A stretch of 64,000 nt of DNA, taken from the NCBI GenBank assembly GCA_002840055.1, contig PGZJ01000003.1, positions 372,001 to 436,000 on the forward strand, in the 5' to 3' direction. How positions within the stretch are numbered: the first letter of the stretch is position 1; each line of letters begins with the position of its first letter. Below the pieces are notes generated by a model. It had not been told where the DNA came from. It ran no database searches and worked only from the letters and a program-made list of their open reading frames with translations. A program made the position numbers and the translations under genes. Shown here piece by piece: positions 44,786 to 53,998 of the stretch. The DNA is from Gammaproteobacteria bacterium HGW-Gammaproteobacteria-11. GTDB lineage: Bacteria > Pseudomonadota > Gammaproteobacteria > Pseudomonadales > Pseudomonadaceae.

Positions 44786-45682
44786 ATGCGCCGCAAGATC
44801 CCCCCGACCCAGGCCCTGATCTGTTTTGAATCCTCGGCCCGACATGAAAGCTTTACCAAGGCCGCCGAGGAGCTGTCGCTGACGCAAAGTGCGGTATGCC
44901 GGCAGATCGCCAACCTGGAGGAGTTTCTGGATGTGCAGCTGTTTCGCCGCACCCGTCGCGGCGTCAAGCTGACCGAGGCCGGCGAGACCTATAGCCGGCG
45001 TATCAGCAGCCGGCTGGATGCGGTGGAGCGCGATACCCTGTCAGTCATGGGCAACCAGGGCACCGCGACACTGGAACTGGCCGCCGTACCGACCTTCAGC
45101 ACCCAGTGGCTGCTGCCGCGCCTGGGTCGCTTTCTCAAGGCCAACCCGCAGGTGTCAATCAACCTGACCAACCGCACCCGCCCCTTCCTGTTTGCCGATA
45201 CCGAATTTGATGCCGCGATCTACTTTGGCGATGGCGACTGGTCCGGTACCGAGGCGCACTTTCTGATGAAGGAGTCACCGGTACCGGTGTGCAGCCCCGA
45301 CCTGATCGCGCCGCACACCCTCCTGACGGCAGAACAGATCAGCCAGATGCCCTTGCTGCAACAAAGCACCCGCCCCTACGCCTGGCGCCAGTGGTTTGCC
45401 TCACTTGATATGCGTGTTGCGCACGACCTGAACGGCACGCGACTGGAACTCTTCTCGATGCTGGCCAAGGCGGCCAAACATGGATTGGGCGTGGCGCTGA
45501 TCCCGCCCTTTCTGATTCGTGATGAACTGGACAGTGGGCAACTGATCAGCCCCTGCCCACACAGTTTCGAGAGTGATCATGCCTATCATCTGGTCATTCC
45601 GGAGCGCAAGGCGGAGTCAGCCGCCTTGACCGGGTTCCGTGATTGGCTATTGCAGGAAGCACAGACCTACCTTGAGCAATAA
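44786..45682 (+). CDS. LysR-family regulator (GcdR-like)
   Basis: MRRKIPPTQALICFESSARHESFTKAAEELSLTQSAVCRQIANLEEFLDVQLFRRT; divergent from gcdH. Confidence 0.88.
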   Translation: MRRKIPPTQALICFESSARHESFTKAAEELSLTQSAVCRQIANLEEFLDVQLFRRTRRGVKLTEAGETYSRRISSRLDAVERDTLSVMGNQGTATLELAAVPTFSTQWLLPRLGRFLKANPQVSINLTNRTRPFLFADTEFDAAIYFGDGDWSGTEAHFLMKESPVPVCSPDLIAPHTLLTAEQISQMPLLQQSTRPYAWRQWFASLDMRVAHDLNGTRLELFSMLAKAAKHGLGVALIPPFLIRDELDSGQLISPCPHSFESDHAYHLVIPERKAESAALTGFRDWLLQEAQTYLEQ

Positions 45683-45980
45683 ACGCTGTCGCCTCAGGCA
45701 AGCAAATACGACAAATAGTCGAAATGACTCAATAAATGAGGCTTAAATACATTAAGACTCGACATGCGACATAATTTCTATTTATGTGAACTCATTCGCA
45801 ATCGAGGAAAGCTTGTGAGTATTTTTTGTGACCATATAGTCATATTCACACCATCAATCCGCAACCGGCATTGACCCGACCTCAGCCAGCACCAAGACTT
45901 GCGGCGGGTTGATGGTGTTTTCCTTCCGTGGACCATCAATAAAAACCCTGACAATAATGTATCCAATCCATGGAGTTACA

Positions 45981-46907
45981 ATGACAACAACATTGATGTC
46001 CCGCTCTCTCTGCTCGCTGTTTGCAGCAGGCGCCCTCGCTTTCTCCGCCGCCACCATGGCATCCAACCCACCGCCCGATCCGGTCGATCCAGGCCAACCC
46101 AGCGGCTTTGAACGCGGACCCAATCCAACACTCTCGCTGGTTGAAGCAGACCGCGGCCCGTTCTCGGTCAGAAGCAACCGCGTCTCCGGCCTGGTCAGTG
46201 GCTTTGGTGGTGGCACCATTCACTACCCGACCAACACCACCGGCACCATGGCGGCGGTGGTCGTGATTCCCGGCTATATCTCTGCCGAGTCCTCGATTGA
46301 ATGGTGGGGTCCAAAGCTTGCCTCCCACGGCTTTGTGGTCATGACCATCGATACCAACACCGGCTTTGATCAACCGCCAAGCCGTGCGCGTCAGATCAAC
46401 AGCGCACTGGACTATCTGGTTGATCAGAACACCGAGCGCAATGGCGAAGTCGAAGGCATGATCGACACAGATCGTCTCGGCGTTATTGGCTGGTCAATGG
46501 GCGGTGGCGGCACCCTGCGCGTTGCTACAGAAGGTCGTATCAAGGCCGCCATCCCATTGGCGCCCTGGGACACCTCAAGCTGGCAGTTCCGCAATGTTCA
46601 GGCGCCTACCATGATCATTGCCTGCGAGTCAGACATTGTCGCCCCGGTCGGCAGCCACGCTTCGCCCTTCTATAACCGCCTGCCAGGCGATATCAACAAA
46701 GCCTTTGTTGAACTGGATGGCGGCAACCATTACTGCGGCAACGGCGGCGCCTCCTTCGGTCAATATGACACCGTACTGAGTCGCCTGGGCGTATCTTGGA
46801 TGAAGCGTCATCTGGATAACGACACCCGCTACTCGCAGTTCCTCTGTGGCCCCAACCACGAGTCAGACCGCGAAATCTCCGAGTACCGCGGTAACTGCCC
46901 TTACTAA
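45981..46907 (+). CDS. secreted PET-hydrolase/cutinase-like polyester hydrolase
   Basis: Signal peptide, GWSMGGGG nucleophile elbow, GGNHYC, two C-terminal cysteines, [11 protein letters not shown]; resembles IsPETase and P. aestusnigri PE-H as remembered. Confidence 0.9.
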   Translation: MTTTLMSRSLCSLFAAGALAFSAATMASNPPPDPVDPGQPSGFERGPNPTLSLVEADRGPFSVRSNRVSGLVSGFGGGTIHYPTNTTGTMAAVVVIPGYISAESSIEWWGPKLASHGFVVMTIDTNTGFDQPPSRARQINSALDYLVDQNTERNGEVEGMIDTDRLGVIGWSMGGGGTLRVATEGRIKAAIPLAPWDTSSWQFRNVQAPTMIIACESDIVAPVGSHASPFYNRLPGDINKAFVELDGGNHYCGNGGASFGQYDTVLSRLGVSWMKRHLDNDTRYSQFLCGPNHESDREISEYRGNCPY

Positions 46908-46930
46908 GCAGCAAAGTCAGTATTGAAACA

Positions 46931-46956
46931 CCGGGCTCCAGGGTCCGGCGTTTTTT
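46931..46956 (+). terminator. terminator after the polyester hydrolase gene
   Basis: ccgggc-tccagg-gtccgg followed by cgtttttt. Confidence 0.6.
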
Positions 46957-47413
46957 ATTGCCCGCCCCACAGCCCACCACGACCGTAAAACCGCCCGAAT
47001 AAAACCTTGGACAGTTCCCGCAACCCTGACTTACTCTCGAATACAGCAAGGGAATGCAGTCAGCCCCCGCACGACACGGACAGTCTGCCCTCCCCCCAAT
47101 ACAACCTGAACAGTTAACCGCGATGTGTCCAAGCTGAGGATCGGGCGGTAGCGTGTCTGCAGATTGGTTTTAGGTCTGAAGCAGCTGTGTCAGTTGGGTT
47201 AAATCATCACCACACAGGGTGATTGGCTGCACAAAATAAAGAAGTCACGCGATTACAGGTCTGGCAGACGCCATGAAACTTAAGTTTATGATTTTAAATG
47301 GAAATACCCAAAGCCCCATGGCGCAAAATAACGTGATCATAGAGAAGTCGCTGATATGTGATCATAAAGCCGTCGGTCCAATACACTGTTAGCATCACCA
47401 CGCAGAGAGTTTT

Positions 47414-48247
47414 ATGGCCAAGTGGAAAGAACTCAAAAAACAGATTTTGGCAGGTACAAAGGAAGATTCTCAGGGCGAGTCTAATACCAGAGAGTTCCTG
47501 CAATCGCTGTGTGAGAGGTTCAGTGCACGAGGAAGAATCCCGCTTGGTCAACAGCATGACATGTCGAAAGAGTCGATCGGATATATAGAGAACTTTGCCG
47601 TAGTTCCGTCAAAGAATGATAGCGACCACTGGGATTTGGTGGGCGACGTGTACTTCCACGATGTGGATATCAATGAGGCTTTGCGAGGTTTTAGCTATTC
47701 AGCGAATATCGACATGGTCGGTGATATTCAGGAAAGGACACTGGCAGCGTATCTCCCATACCCACACTACCGGGATGAGAAGCTCCTAGATGCAATATCG
47801 AGTATAGACGATGGGATCGTGGCGGGTGCCTGGAAGAAAAAGAATGCAGATCCCGCATCAGTATCTCTCATAATTTCCTTTCTCCTTTTTGCAGCATCGC
47901 CTGCATACACAAACTTCTGGAACAACAAAGTATCGCCCACGTTCAAGCGTATTCGAGAGCAGCTGGGGAAAAAGCATAAGATCGAGTTCGTGCAGGTGGC
48001 TGAAGGAGTGAGAGGAGAGAGTTTTGGTGTCTATTTCATTCCCAGCGGAGAGGATGAGGAGTTTGCTCCACTTTTGAGTCAAGTCACGGATGCGATGAAC
48101 ATGGTTAGAGATCACCTTGAGAGCAACGTCTTTGCTGCCGAGAAAGGTGTTCACTTGGTTAAGGTACGTTTCTCAGGTAAAGAAGGTCGTTTCGTTTTGC
48201 TGGCCGTGGAGTACCAAGATGGAAGTGTCATTAATCACTCATGCTAA
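47414..48247 (+). CDS. cassette ORF 1, hypothetical protein
   Basis: 277-aa ORF ending at an attC-like site; no recognised domain. Confidence 0.75.
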   Translation: MAKWKELKKQILAGTKEDSQGESNTREFLQSLCERFSARGRIPLGQQHDMSKESIGYIENFAVVPSKNDSDHWDLVGDVYFHDVDINEALRGFSYSANIDMVGDIQERTLAAYLPYPHYRDEKLLDAISSIDDGIVAGAWKKKNADPASVSLIISFLLFAASPAYTNFWNNKVSPTFKRIREQLGKKHKIEFVQVAEGVRGESFGVYFIPSGEDEEFAPLLSQVTDAMNMVRDHLESNVFAAEKGVHLVKVRFSGKEGRFVLLAVEYQDGSVINHSC

Positions 48248-48319
48248 CAATCGGCTGCACGGCGACCGATTTTCCGCCGCGTTGCGGCTACAAACCGGCG
48301 CGTGAGCCGGGCGTTATGC
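48243..48319 (+). other. attC-like recombination site 1
   Basis: gctaaca ... gggcgttatgc with internal inverted repeats (accgatttt...aaaccgg; gccgcgttgcggc). Confidence 0.85.
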
Positions 48320-48335
48320 AGTTTAGGAGCTGTCG

Positions 48336-48812
48336 ATGCCAGTAGAAATTCGCCAACTTACGCCGGATGACGTCGGTCTGATGGTGGCCTTGTCGACATG
48401 CTTCGGCGAAGTGTTCAAGGACATGCACACCTATACTGAAAAACGCCCAAGTGCAGACTATCTGAAAGGTTTGCTCAGCGGTGACTCCTTTATAGCGCTG
48501 GTGGCGCTAGAAGGCATGGATGTTGCCGGTGGCCTTGCAGCATACGAACTGAAAAAGTTTGAGCAAGAGCGCAGTGAGATCTATATATACGACCTTGCCG
48601 TGTCATCGGAGCACCGCAGAAATGGAATAGCCACGGCTTTGATTGAGAGGCTAAAAGTGATAGCGGCTGATCGAGGCGCCTATGTGATTTTTGTTCAGGC
48701 TGATACCGACGTCGAAGACGAGCCTGCAATCGCGCTATATACCAAGCTTGGGCTGCGAGAAGAGGTCTTACACTTTGATATTTCAGTCGAGTCCGGTGAT
48801 GAAACTGCATAA
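48336..48812 (+). CDS. GNAT acetyltransferase of the AAC(3)-I aminoglycoside acetyltransferase type
   Basis: [34 protein letters not shown]...[36 protein letters not shown] matches AAC(3)-I family signature. Confidence 0.85.
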   Translation: MPVEIRQLTPDDVGLMVALSTCFGEVFKDMHTYTEKRPSADYLKGLLSGDSFIALVALEGMDVAGGLAAYELKKFEQERSEIYIYDLAVSSEHRRNGIATALIERLKVIAADRGAYVIFVQADTDVEDEPAIALYTKLGLREEVLHFDISVESGDETA

Positions 48813-48897
48813 CAAAGCGCATCAATTCGTGCCTGTCGGGCGCCGGACGTCAGCTTCGCTGCCGCCGTTGTGCGCGGCGTTATAAGCCATAGGAAAA
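48808..48897 (+). other. attC-like recombination site 2
   Basis: gcataacaaagcgc ... gcgcggcgttataagc. Confidence 0.87.
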
Positions 48898-48900
48898 CTT

Positions 48901-49854
48901 GTGAGCAGACCAACAATCCCCGCTGAAATACGACGAGCTGTTTTAGTCGAGTCTGGTCACCGCTGTGCAATTCCACGCTGTGGCCAAACCGAGTTAGATA
49001 TTCATCACATAGTCCCATGGGAAACGTGCCAGAAGCACGAGTACTCAAATCTAATCGCACTATGCCCTGTCTGCCATCGGCGCGCTCACAACGGTGAAAT
49101 TGATCGTAAGTCGCTATCTATCTACAAAGAAAATTTGGCTAAAGAGTTCGGGCAGCATGACTCCGGTGGTTTCGAAGCTGAAGTAGTCGAAACAAGAAGA
49201 CGCATTAAAGAAATAAATCATGACACCCCTGGATTCAACTTTCAGTTTGATTTCCCTGACTTCCAGCAGCCACTTGAGCGAATAATATCCAGAAACATTG
49301 AGGCATGGGGGTATGAACTGCTCGTCGAGTTTAGGGAGCGCCAAGACGACTATATACCGTATAAGCCAGATCAAGATGATTTTGAACTAAACGGCAAACC
49401 TCCACAAAGCACCTTGGTCGGAAAATATCACGTAATTAGACGTGACGATAAGGTTATCAGTGTTAAATACACTATCGATCGATATTACTCTGGTGCCGCT
49501 CACGGTGGGCGCACTATACGCGTGCAGAACTTCTGCGTGCGCCCTTTCCGCCCATTGACACTTGAATATTTATTGGGTGATTCAAGTCGCCTACCCGAAC
49601 TAGCTAACCTCCTTAGAGCAAAACTAGCTGAAAATAAAAATTACGACCCCGAGTGGTTAGTCAGAGGAACTGAACCAGTCATCGAGAATTTCTCTCGATT
49701 TAACATTGAAGACTACGGATTAGTCTTTACCTTCTCTGAGTACCAGATTGACTGTTTTGCAGCGGGGGAGCAGCGTTTGTGGGTTGGATTCCATGAACTA
49801 GAAAGCTTCTGTGATCGAGGCGTGCTCAAGCAAATCGAGGCAAATGGCTTATAA
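48901..49854 (+). CDS. HNH endonuclease-like N-terminus fused to DUF3298/RsiV-like C-terminus
   Basis: CAIPRCGQTELDIHHIVPWETCQKHEYSNLIALCPVCHRRAH; C-term PLTLEYLLGDSSRLPELANLL...ENFSRFNIEDYGLVFTFSEYQIDCFAAG. Confidence 0.75.
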   Translation: MSRPTIPAEIRRAVLVESGHRCAIPRCGQTELDIHHIVPWETCQKHEYSNLIALCPVCHRRAHNGEIDRKSLSIYKENLAKEFGQHDSGGFEAEVVETRRRIKEINHDTPGFNFQFDFPDFQQPLERIISRNIEAWGYELLVEFRERQDDYIPYKPDQDDFELNGKPPQSTLVGKYHVIRRDDKVISVKYTIDRYYSGAAHGGRTIRVQNFCVRPFRPLTLEYLLGDSSRLPELANLLRAKLAENKNYDPEWLVRGTEPVIENFSRFNIEDYGLVFTFSEYQIDCFAAGEQRLWVGFHELESFCDRGVLKQIEANGL

Positions 49855-49925
49855 CAATGCGCTCAAATCGTTCGCTTCGCTCACTGGGACCGGCTAAAGC
49901 CGGCCCCTTAGCTAATCGTTATGAA
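49849..49925 (+). other. attC-like recombination site 3
   Basis: cttataacaatgcgc ... aaagccggccccttagctaatcgttatg. Confidence 0.85.
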
Positions 49926-49939
49926 CAGCAGGTAGAGCC

Positions 49940-50572
49940 GTGATCAATTCACTACTCTCAAGGTCAGCCGAACTGGAGAGTGAGCTTTTACAATTTTTCT
50001 CACTGCCGCCTTACGACAGATCTGAAAGGATCGTATCCAGCAGGGTGATGTGCAGTATCGCTTTTGAACATGCAGAAAGTGCAAAATTGCTAATAGCTAC
50101 TGGGAATTTTACATCCGCCACAGGGCTGGTTCGGCTTCAATATGAAGCTCTCACAAGGGCAATGTGGCTGCTGTACTCCGCATCTGACCATGCAATCTCA
50201 AAGCTCATGTGCGAGCTCACCAATGAGTCCGCAGAGAAAGCCAACAAATTACCTATGCTTAGCGAAATGCTCAAAAGCCTGGAAGGCAAGGCGCCTCAAG
50301 AAGCATTAGATATGCTTATTGAATTCAAGGAGTATTCTTGGAAGCCCTTGAGCTCCTTCATTCACGGTGGCATTCATGCAATCAATCGCCACAGCAAAGG
50401 CTACCCCGAACCACTTTTAATTCAGATGCTAAAAATATCTAATGGCGTTTCGGTGATGGTCGGCATGTTGCTCGTAATACTTTCTGGCGACCCGCGGCAA
50501 AAAGGAAAAATTCCTGCAATTCAAAAAAAATATGAAGACTGCTCTCCAGAATATAAGAGTGGCTGCTCATAA
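49940..50572 (+). CDS. cassette ORF, DUF6988-like hypothetical protein
   Basis: 210-aa helical ORF between two attC sites. Confidence 0.65.
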   Translation: MINSLLSRSAELESELLQFFSLPPYDRSERIVSSRVMCSIAFEHAESAKLLIATGNFTSATGLVRLQYEALTRAMWLLYSASDHAISKLMCELTNESAEKANKLPMLSEMLKSLEGKAPQEALDMLIEFKEYSWKPLSSFIHGGIHAINRHSKGYPEPLLIQMLKISNGVSVMVGMLLVILSGDPRQKGKIPAIQKKYEDCSPEYKSGCS

Positions 50573-50646
50573 CAAGTGGTTCGAGTCGTTCGCTTTGCTT
50601 ACTGGGACGGGCGTAGAGCCCGCCCCTCAACCAGACGTTATGCACA
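50567..50646 (+). other. attC-like recombination site 4
   Basis: ctcataacaagtggttcgagtcg ... ccagacgttatgc; similar to site 3. Confidence 0.87.
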
Positions 50647-50654
50647 GGTATAGC

Positions 50655-50945
50655 ATGAATAAAACATACTCAGTATGGGCACTTGAAGGCGAAAATATTG
50701 GCCACTGTATAGTTGTAGGCGAACGGCCTCTTCAATTTGCTAATGGCGAAATAGATGAAGATTGTGAAGTCAGACTTTACACCTTTGAAGCTGCATCACA
50801 TGAAGAGGCAATGTCTATATATTATCTGCGGCAAGGTTGGGCACCTTATAAGCCAGAAGGTGAAGCTGCGCCTTGTCCAAACTGTGGAGCCATGCACTAT
50901 CCAAAAGGGAGTGGTGAGTGCTGGCGTTGTCAGCATCATCGCTAG
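50655..50945 (+). CDS. cassette ORF, small protein with C-terminal zinc ribbon
   Basis: MNKTYSVWALEGENIGHCIVVGERPL...CPNCGAMHYPKGSGECWRC. Confidence 0.7.
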   Translation: MNKTYSVWALEGENIGHCIVVGERPLQFANGEIDEDCEVRLYTFEAASHEEAMSIYYLRQGWAPYKPEGEAAPCPNCGAMHYPKGSGECWRCQHHR

Positions 50946-50950
50946 CATTT

Positions 50951-51010
50951 GCATAACAAATGCAGGCAAGGGACGCTCCTGACGTCGCACCCCTACTGCT
51001 GGCGTTATAT
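50951..51010 (+). other. attC-like recombination site 5 (short)
   Basis: gcataacaaatgcaggcaagggacgctcctgacgtcgcacccctactgctggcgttatat. Confidence 0.8.
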
Positions 51011-51045
51011 GGTGAATCCAAGGCACACCAAGGAGATAGGTTTAC

Positions 51046-51441
51046 ATGGATGAAGGACATGAGCCCGCCATCAAGGAATTCTTCGAGGATTTTATCGCGG
51101 CGTTTTCGAGCTTCGACAGTAATCGTGTGGCCACGAAGTTCAGCCTTCCTTATATGGCTAAAGGGCCGGGTGGTGTTTGCAATGTTTTTGACTCACGCTC
51201 CCAACTGGCAGAGTATTTTCAGTCCTACCTGGATGAGTATCACTCGCAAGGGTGCCGTGAATGTCGCTACTCCAACCTTGCTCTAAATTGGCTTGGTTCT
51301 GAATGCTTGGTTGCCTCTGTAACCTGGAATCTGTTGGATGCGTCGGGCATATCAGTCACCTCGTGGTCAGAGTCGTATATGCTGGCTTTTGCAAACGGTA
51401 GAGCCTTAGCTTTTGCTACTGTAGACCACGTCGGGAAATAG
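51046..51441 (+). CDS. cassette ORF, NTF2/SnoaL-like protein
   Basis: 131 aa; EPAIKEFFEDFIAAFSSFDSNRVATKFSLPYMAKGP pattern. Confidence 0.6.
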   Translation: MDEGHEPAIKEFFEDFIAAFSSFDSNRVATKFSLPYMAKGPGGVCNVFDSRSQLAEYFQSYLDEYHSQGCRECRYSNLALNWLGSECLVASVTWNLLDASGISVTSWSESYMLAFANGRALAFATVDHVGK

Positions 51442-51466
51442 AGTATGTGGTTGGGTTCTGGCTCAC

Positions 51467-51569
51467 ATAACCAGTCATTCCAGCTCGTTCCGGCCCTAAC
51501 GGGCCTCCACCGGACGCCCTTTTCTCCGCTTCGCTGCGTAAAGGTCGTCGCTGAATATTGGCGTCGCGG
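51467..51569 (+). other. degenerate attC-like site 6
   Basis: cacataaccagtc ... ttccggccctaacgggcctccaccgga ... attggcgtcgcgg; right core deviates (GTCGCGG). Confidence 0.55.
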
Positions 51570-51586
51570 ATCCGCAGGAGGAAAGC

Positions 51587-52009
51587 ATGGATTCTAAAAC
51601 CGAGCACCGTGGTACTTGTCTTTGCGGTGCAGTCCGAATTACAGCTAAGACAAAGAGCAATAGCATCGGAGCTTGTCACTGCACGATGTGCCGAAAATGG
51701 GGTGGTGGTCCGCTTTTCGCAGCCGAGTGTGACAGTGACGTAAACCTTGAAGGTGTCGAGCATATATCCACCTTTAGCTCTTCAGAGTGGGCTGAGCGCG
51801 GCTTCTGTCAAGTATGCGGCACGCACCTGTTTTACCGCTTAAAGCAAGAAGGACACTACGCGATCCCTGTTGGGCTCTTTAATGACGGCGATCAGTGGCG
51901 TCTCGTTGAACAAATATTTATTGACCAAAAGCCTTCGTTCTACTCGTTTACGCAAAACACGAAAGATCTTACCGGCGAAGAGGTTTTTGCCCAGTATTCG
52001 GGAAAATAA
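51587..52009 (+). CDS. GFA-family (CENP-V/GFA fold) protein
   Basis: GTCLCGAVRITAKTKSNSIGACHCTMCRKWGGGPLFA; CQVCGTHLFYRL. Confidence 0.85.
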   Translation: MDSKTEHRGTCLCGAVRITAKTKSNSIGACHCTMCRKWGGGPLFAAECDSDVNLEGVEHISTFSSSEWAERGFCQVCGTHLFYRLKQEGHYAIPVGLFNDGDQWRLVEQIFIDQKPSFYSFTQNTKDLTGEEVFAQYSGK

Positions 52010-52028
52010 GTCTAAGTGGGAGTCGAGT

Positions 52029-52114
52029 TGCATAACACGACCAGGCACAGCGACAGCTTTTCCGTTGCGGCTTCGCCTTCACTACAAAACCGCGCGTGCT
52101 GCGGGCGTTATACC
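52029..52114 (+). other. attC-like recombination site 7
   Basis: tgcataacacgaccagg ... gctgcgggcgttatac; shares ttttccg...gcggct...ctacaaa with site 1. Confidence 0.85.
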
Positions 52115-52128
52115 TGAGAGTAACCTTG

Positions 52129-52671
52129 ATGAGCCTGAAAGATCACTTTGAGCTGCTGGCTACATACAATCAGAGGATGAACTCAAGGGTTTATGAGGCC
52201 GCAAGTCAGCTCTCTGACCTCGATTTAGCCAAAGACCGTGGCGCCTTCTTCGGCTCCATCCTGGGAACCCTGAATCATATACTTGTTGGTGACACTATCT
52301 GGCTCAACCGGTTTGCTACACATCCGTCTTGCATTACCTCGTTGCGCGAGGTTGCTGATCTTCCAAAACCGACCAGCCTGGATCAGATAATCTTCAACGA
52401 TCTTGATCGACTTTCTGAGCACCGGATCTGGTTGGATAAGCAGATTATCGGCTGGATAGCCGGTTTATCCGACGGTGACATGGATTACCTCCTCAGCTAT
52501 AGCAATAGCAAAGGGGTGCCTGCCAGCAAACGGTTTTCGAGCCTGGTCCTTCACTTCTTTAATCATCAGACCCACCACCGGGGCCAGATTTCGACCTTGT
52601 TGTTACAGGCAGGGGTGGATATTGGAGTCACTGACCTGTTGGTTCAGATTCCGGACCAGACTCATGTATAA
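52129..52671 (+). CDS. DinB-family protein
   Basis: DHFELLATYNQRMNSRVYEAASQL...LNHILVGDTIWLNRF...LHFFNHQTHHRGQISTLL. Confidence 0.85.
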   Translation: MSLKDHFELLATYNQRMNSRVYEAASQLSDLDLAKDRGAFFGSILGTLNHILVGDTIWLNRFATHPSCITSLREVADLPKPTSLDQIIFNDLDRLSEHRIWLDKQIIGWIAGLSDGDMDYLLSYSNSKGVPASKRFSSLVLHFFNHQTHHRGQISTLLLQAGVDIGVTDLLVQIPDQTHV

Positions 52672-52744
52672 CCAGCTGCTGTCTTCGGACAACTTCCCCA
52701 CCGTAACGCGGCTCCAAAATTGCCGAAAAGATCTGCGTTAGTTT
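52667..52744 (+). other. attC-like site 8 (diverged)
   Basis: gtataaccagctgctgtcttcgg ... ccgaaaagatctgcgttagtt. Confidence 0.6.
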
Positions 52745-52756
52745 TACAGGTTTGCT

Positions 52757-53065
52757 ATGAAGATTGCTCTCCTAATCCTTTCTATGGTCGTTTTTTGGTC
52801 TTGCGCCGTTGCTTCATACATTGTTTGGGGCTACGGATGGAAGGCCTCAGCGGATATTGATCAGTATCTTCACAAAACAGCCGAGTCCGCCGCTTATGGC
52901 CACCATAGCGATCATGTGACTCTGGAAGTGACCAGCACAATAGAAAAGGATCAGGCGGTAGCTGTTCTATATGACAAATATGGTAAGGACTATTGGGCAT
53001 GCTATGTTAGGACGCCTGATTTTCGGTTTGGTTGGATGGTTTGCACAGATCTCACAGCATACTAA
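52757..53065 (+). CDS. cassette ORF, membrane-anchored small protein
   Basis: 102 aa with N-terminal TM; between attC-like sites. Confidence 0.6.
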   Translation: MKIALLILSMVVFWSCAVASYIVWGYGWKASADIDQYLHKTAESAAYGHHSDHVTLEVTSTIEKDQAVAVLYDKYGKDYWACYVRTPDFRFGWMVCTDLTAY

Positions 53066-53162
53066 TAATCGACTGTTGTCGCGTTTCCTAGACTGGGACG
53101 GCCTTTCCGCCGCTACGCGGCTACAAGTCCGTGATCTTGCACCCCTTAACCAAACGTCAAAT
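53060..53162 (+). other. degenerate attC-like site 9
   Basis: actaataatcgac ... cctttccgccgctacgcggctacaag ... aaacgtcaaatgcc; central arm matches sites 1 and 7. Confidence 0.5.
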
Positions 53163-53167
53163 GCCTT

Positions 53168-53497
53168 ATGGAATCTGAAATTATTGCGTTTGTATCCGAA
53201 TTTACTCGCGTAAATGCGGAGAAAATATCACCCGACACGTTGATCAATTTTGATCTAGGTGTCGACGGAGATGATGGGGCTGAGCTGCTAGAGGCGTTCT
53301 CAGCTCGGTTTGGCGTAGACCTTAGCTCAATATCTGAAACTTATTTTGGCCCCGAAGGGCTTCCGGTAGGTTTTCTGCTTCTCTGGCCGTACTATTTATA
53401 CAGACGAATCAAAGGCTACAAACCTAAAGGTCTCGCTCCGTTATCGGTAGGGCAGCTCATAAAGTCAGCTGAATCCGGAAAATGGGCCAGTATGTGA
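53168..53497 (+). CDS. DUF1493-like protein
   Basis: IIAFVSEFTRVNAEKISPDTLINFDLGVDGDDGAELLEAFSARFGVDLS. Confidence 0.75.
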   Translation: MESEIIAFVSEFTRVNAEKISPDTLINFDLGVDGDDGAELLEAFSARFGVDLSSISETYFGPEGLPVGFLLLWPYYLYRRIKGYKPKGLAPLSVGQLIKSAESGKWASM

Positions 53498-53555
53498 CAA
53501 GTGCATCAAATTCGTTCCGGCTCGGAAGGGTCTTAACCGGACAGACTTGTTAAGC
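53494..53555 (+). other. attC-like site 10
   Basis: gtgacaagtgcatcaaattcgttccggctcggaagggtcttaaccggacagacttgttaagc. Confidence 0.65.
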
Positions 53556-53605
53556 CGCAGTTTATGTAAGTCTACGCAGCATAGAATAACAATAGGACGT
53601 TTCCC

Positions 53606-53989
53606 ATGATTTACGATGACTTCATTCGACAAGCCCTGCTTGCTGCAACAGCTGCCATATTCCTTATTTTTGCCCTATGGGCGGCTTTCAGGCCGAACGC
53701 CTTGGCCTTATTGATGGGGTATAGGCTGGAAGGCAACAATGCATACAGCGAGTTTCACGCGATCTATGTAGGTATCTTTACCGCGCAATTTTTGTTGTGC
53801 GTGTTCGCCATTACCCGCATCCAGGACGCAGCCATCGGCGATCTGGTGGCGATTTTCCTCTTGAGCCAGCCCGTTGGCCGCGTACTGGCCGCTATTAAAA
53901 AGGGCTTGCCAACAGGCTTCATGCTATTGCTTTTCATCGCGGAGATAGTTGGTGGCACCCTGCTTCTGGCAGTGAGGCCGGGTGGTTAA
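53606..53989 (+). CDS. small integral membrane protein, hypothetical
   Basis: 127 aa, four hydrophobic segments. Confidence 0.65.
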   Translation: MIYDDFIRQALLAATAAIFLIFALWAAFRPNALALLMGYRLEGNNAYSEFHAIYVGIFTAQFLLCVFAITRIQDAAIGDLVAIFLLSQPVGRVLAAIKKGLPTGFMLLLFIAEIVGGTLLLAVRPGG

Positions 53990-53998
53990 GCATGTTTT

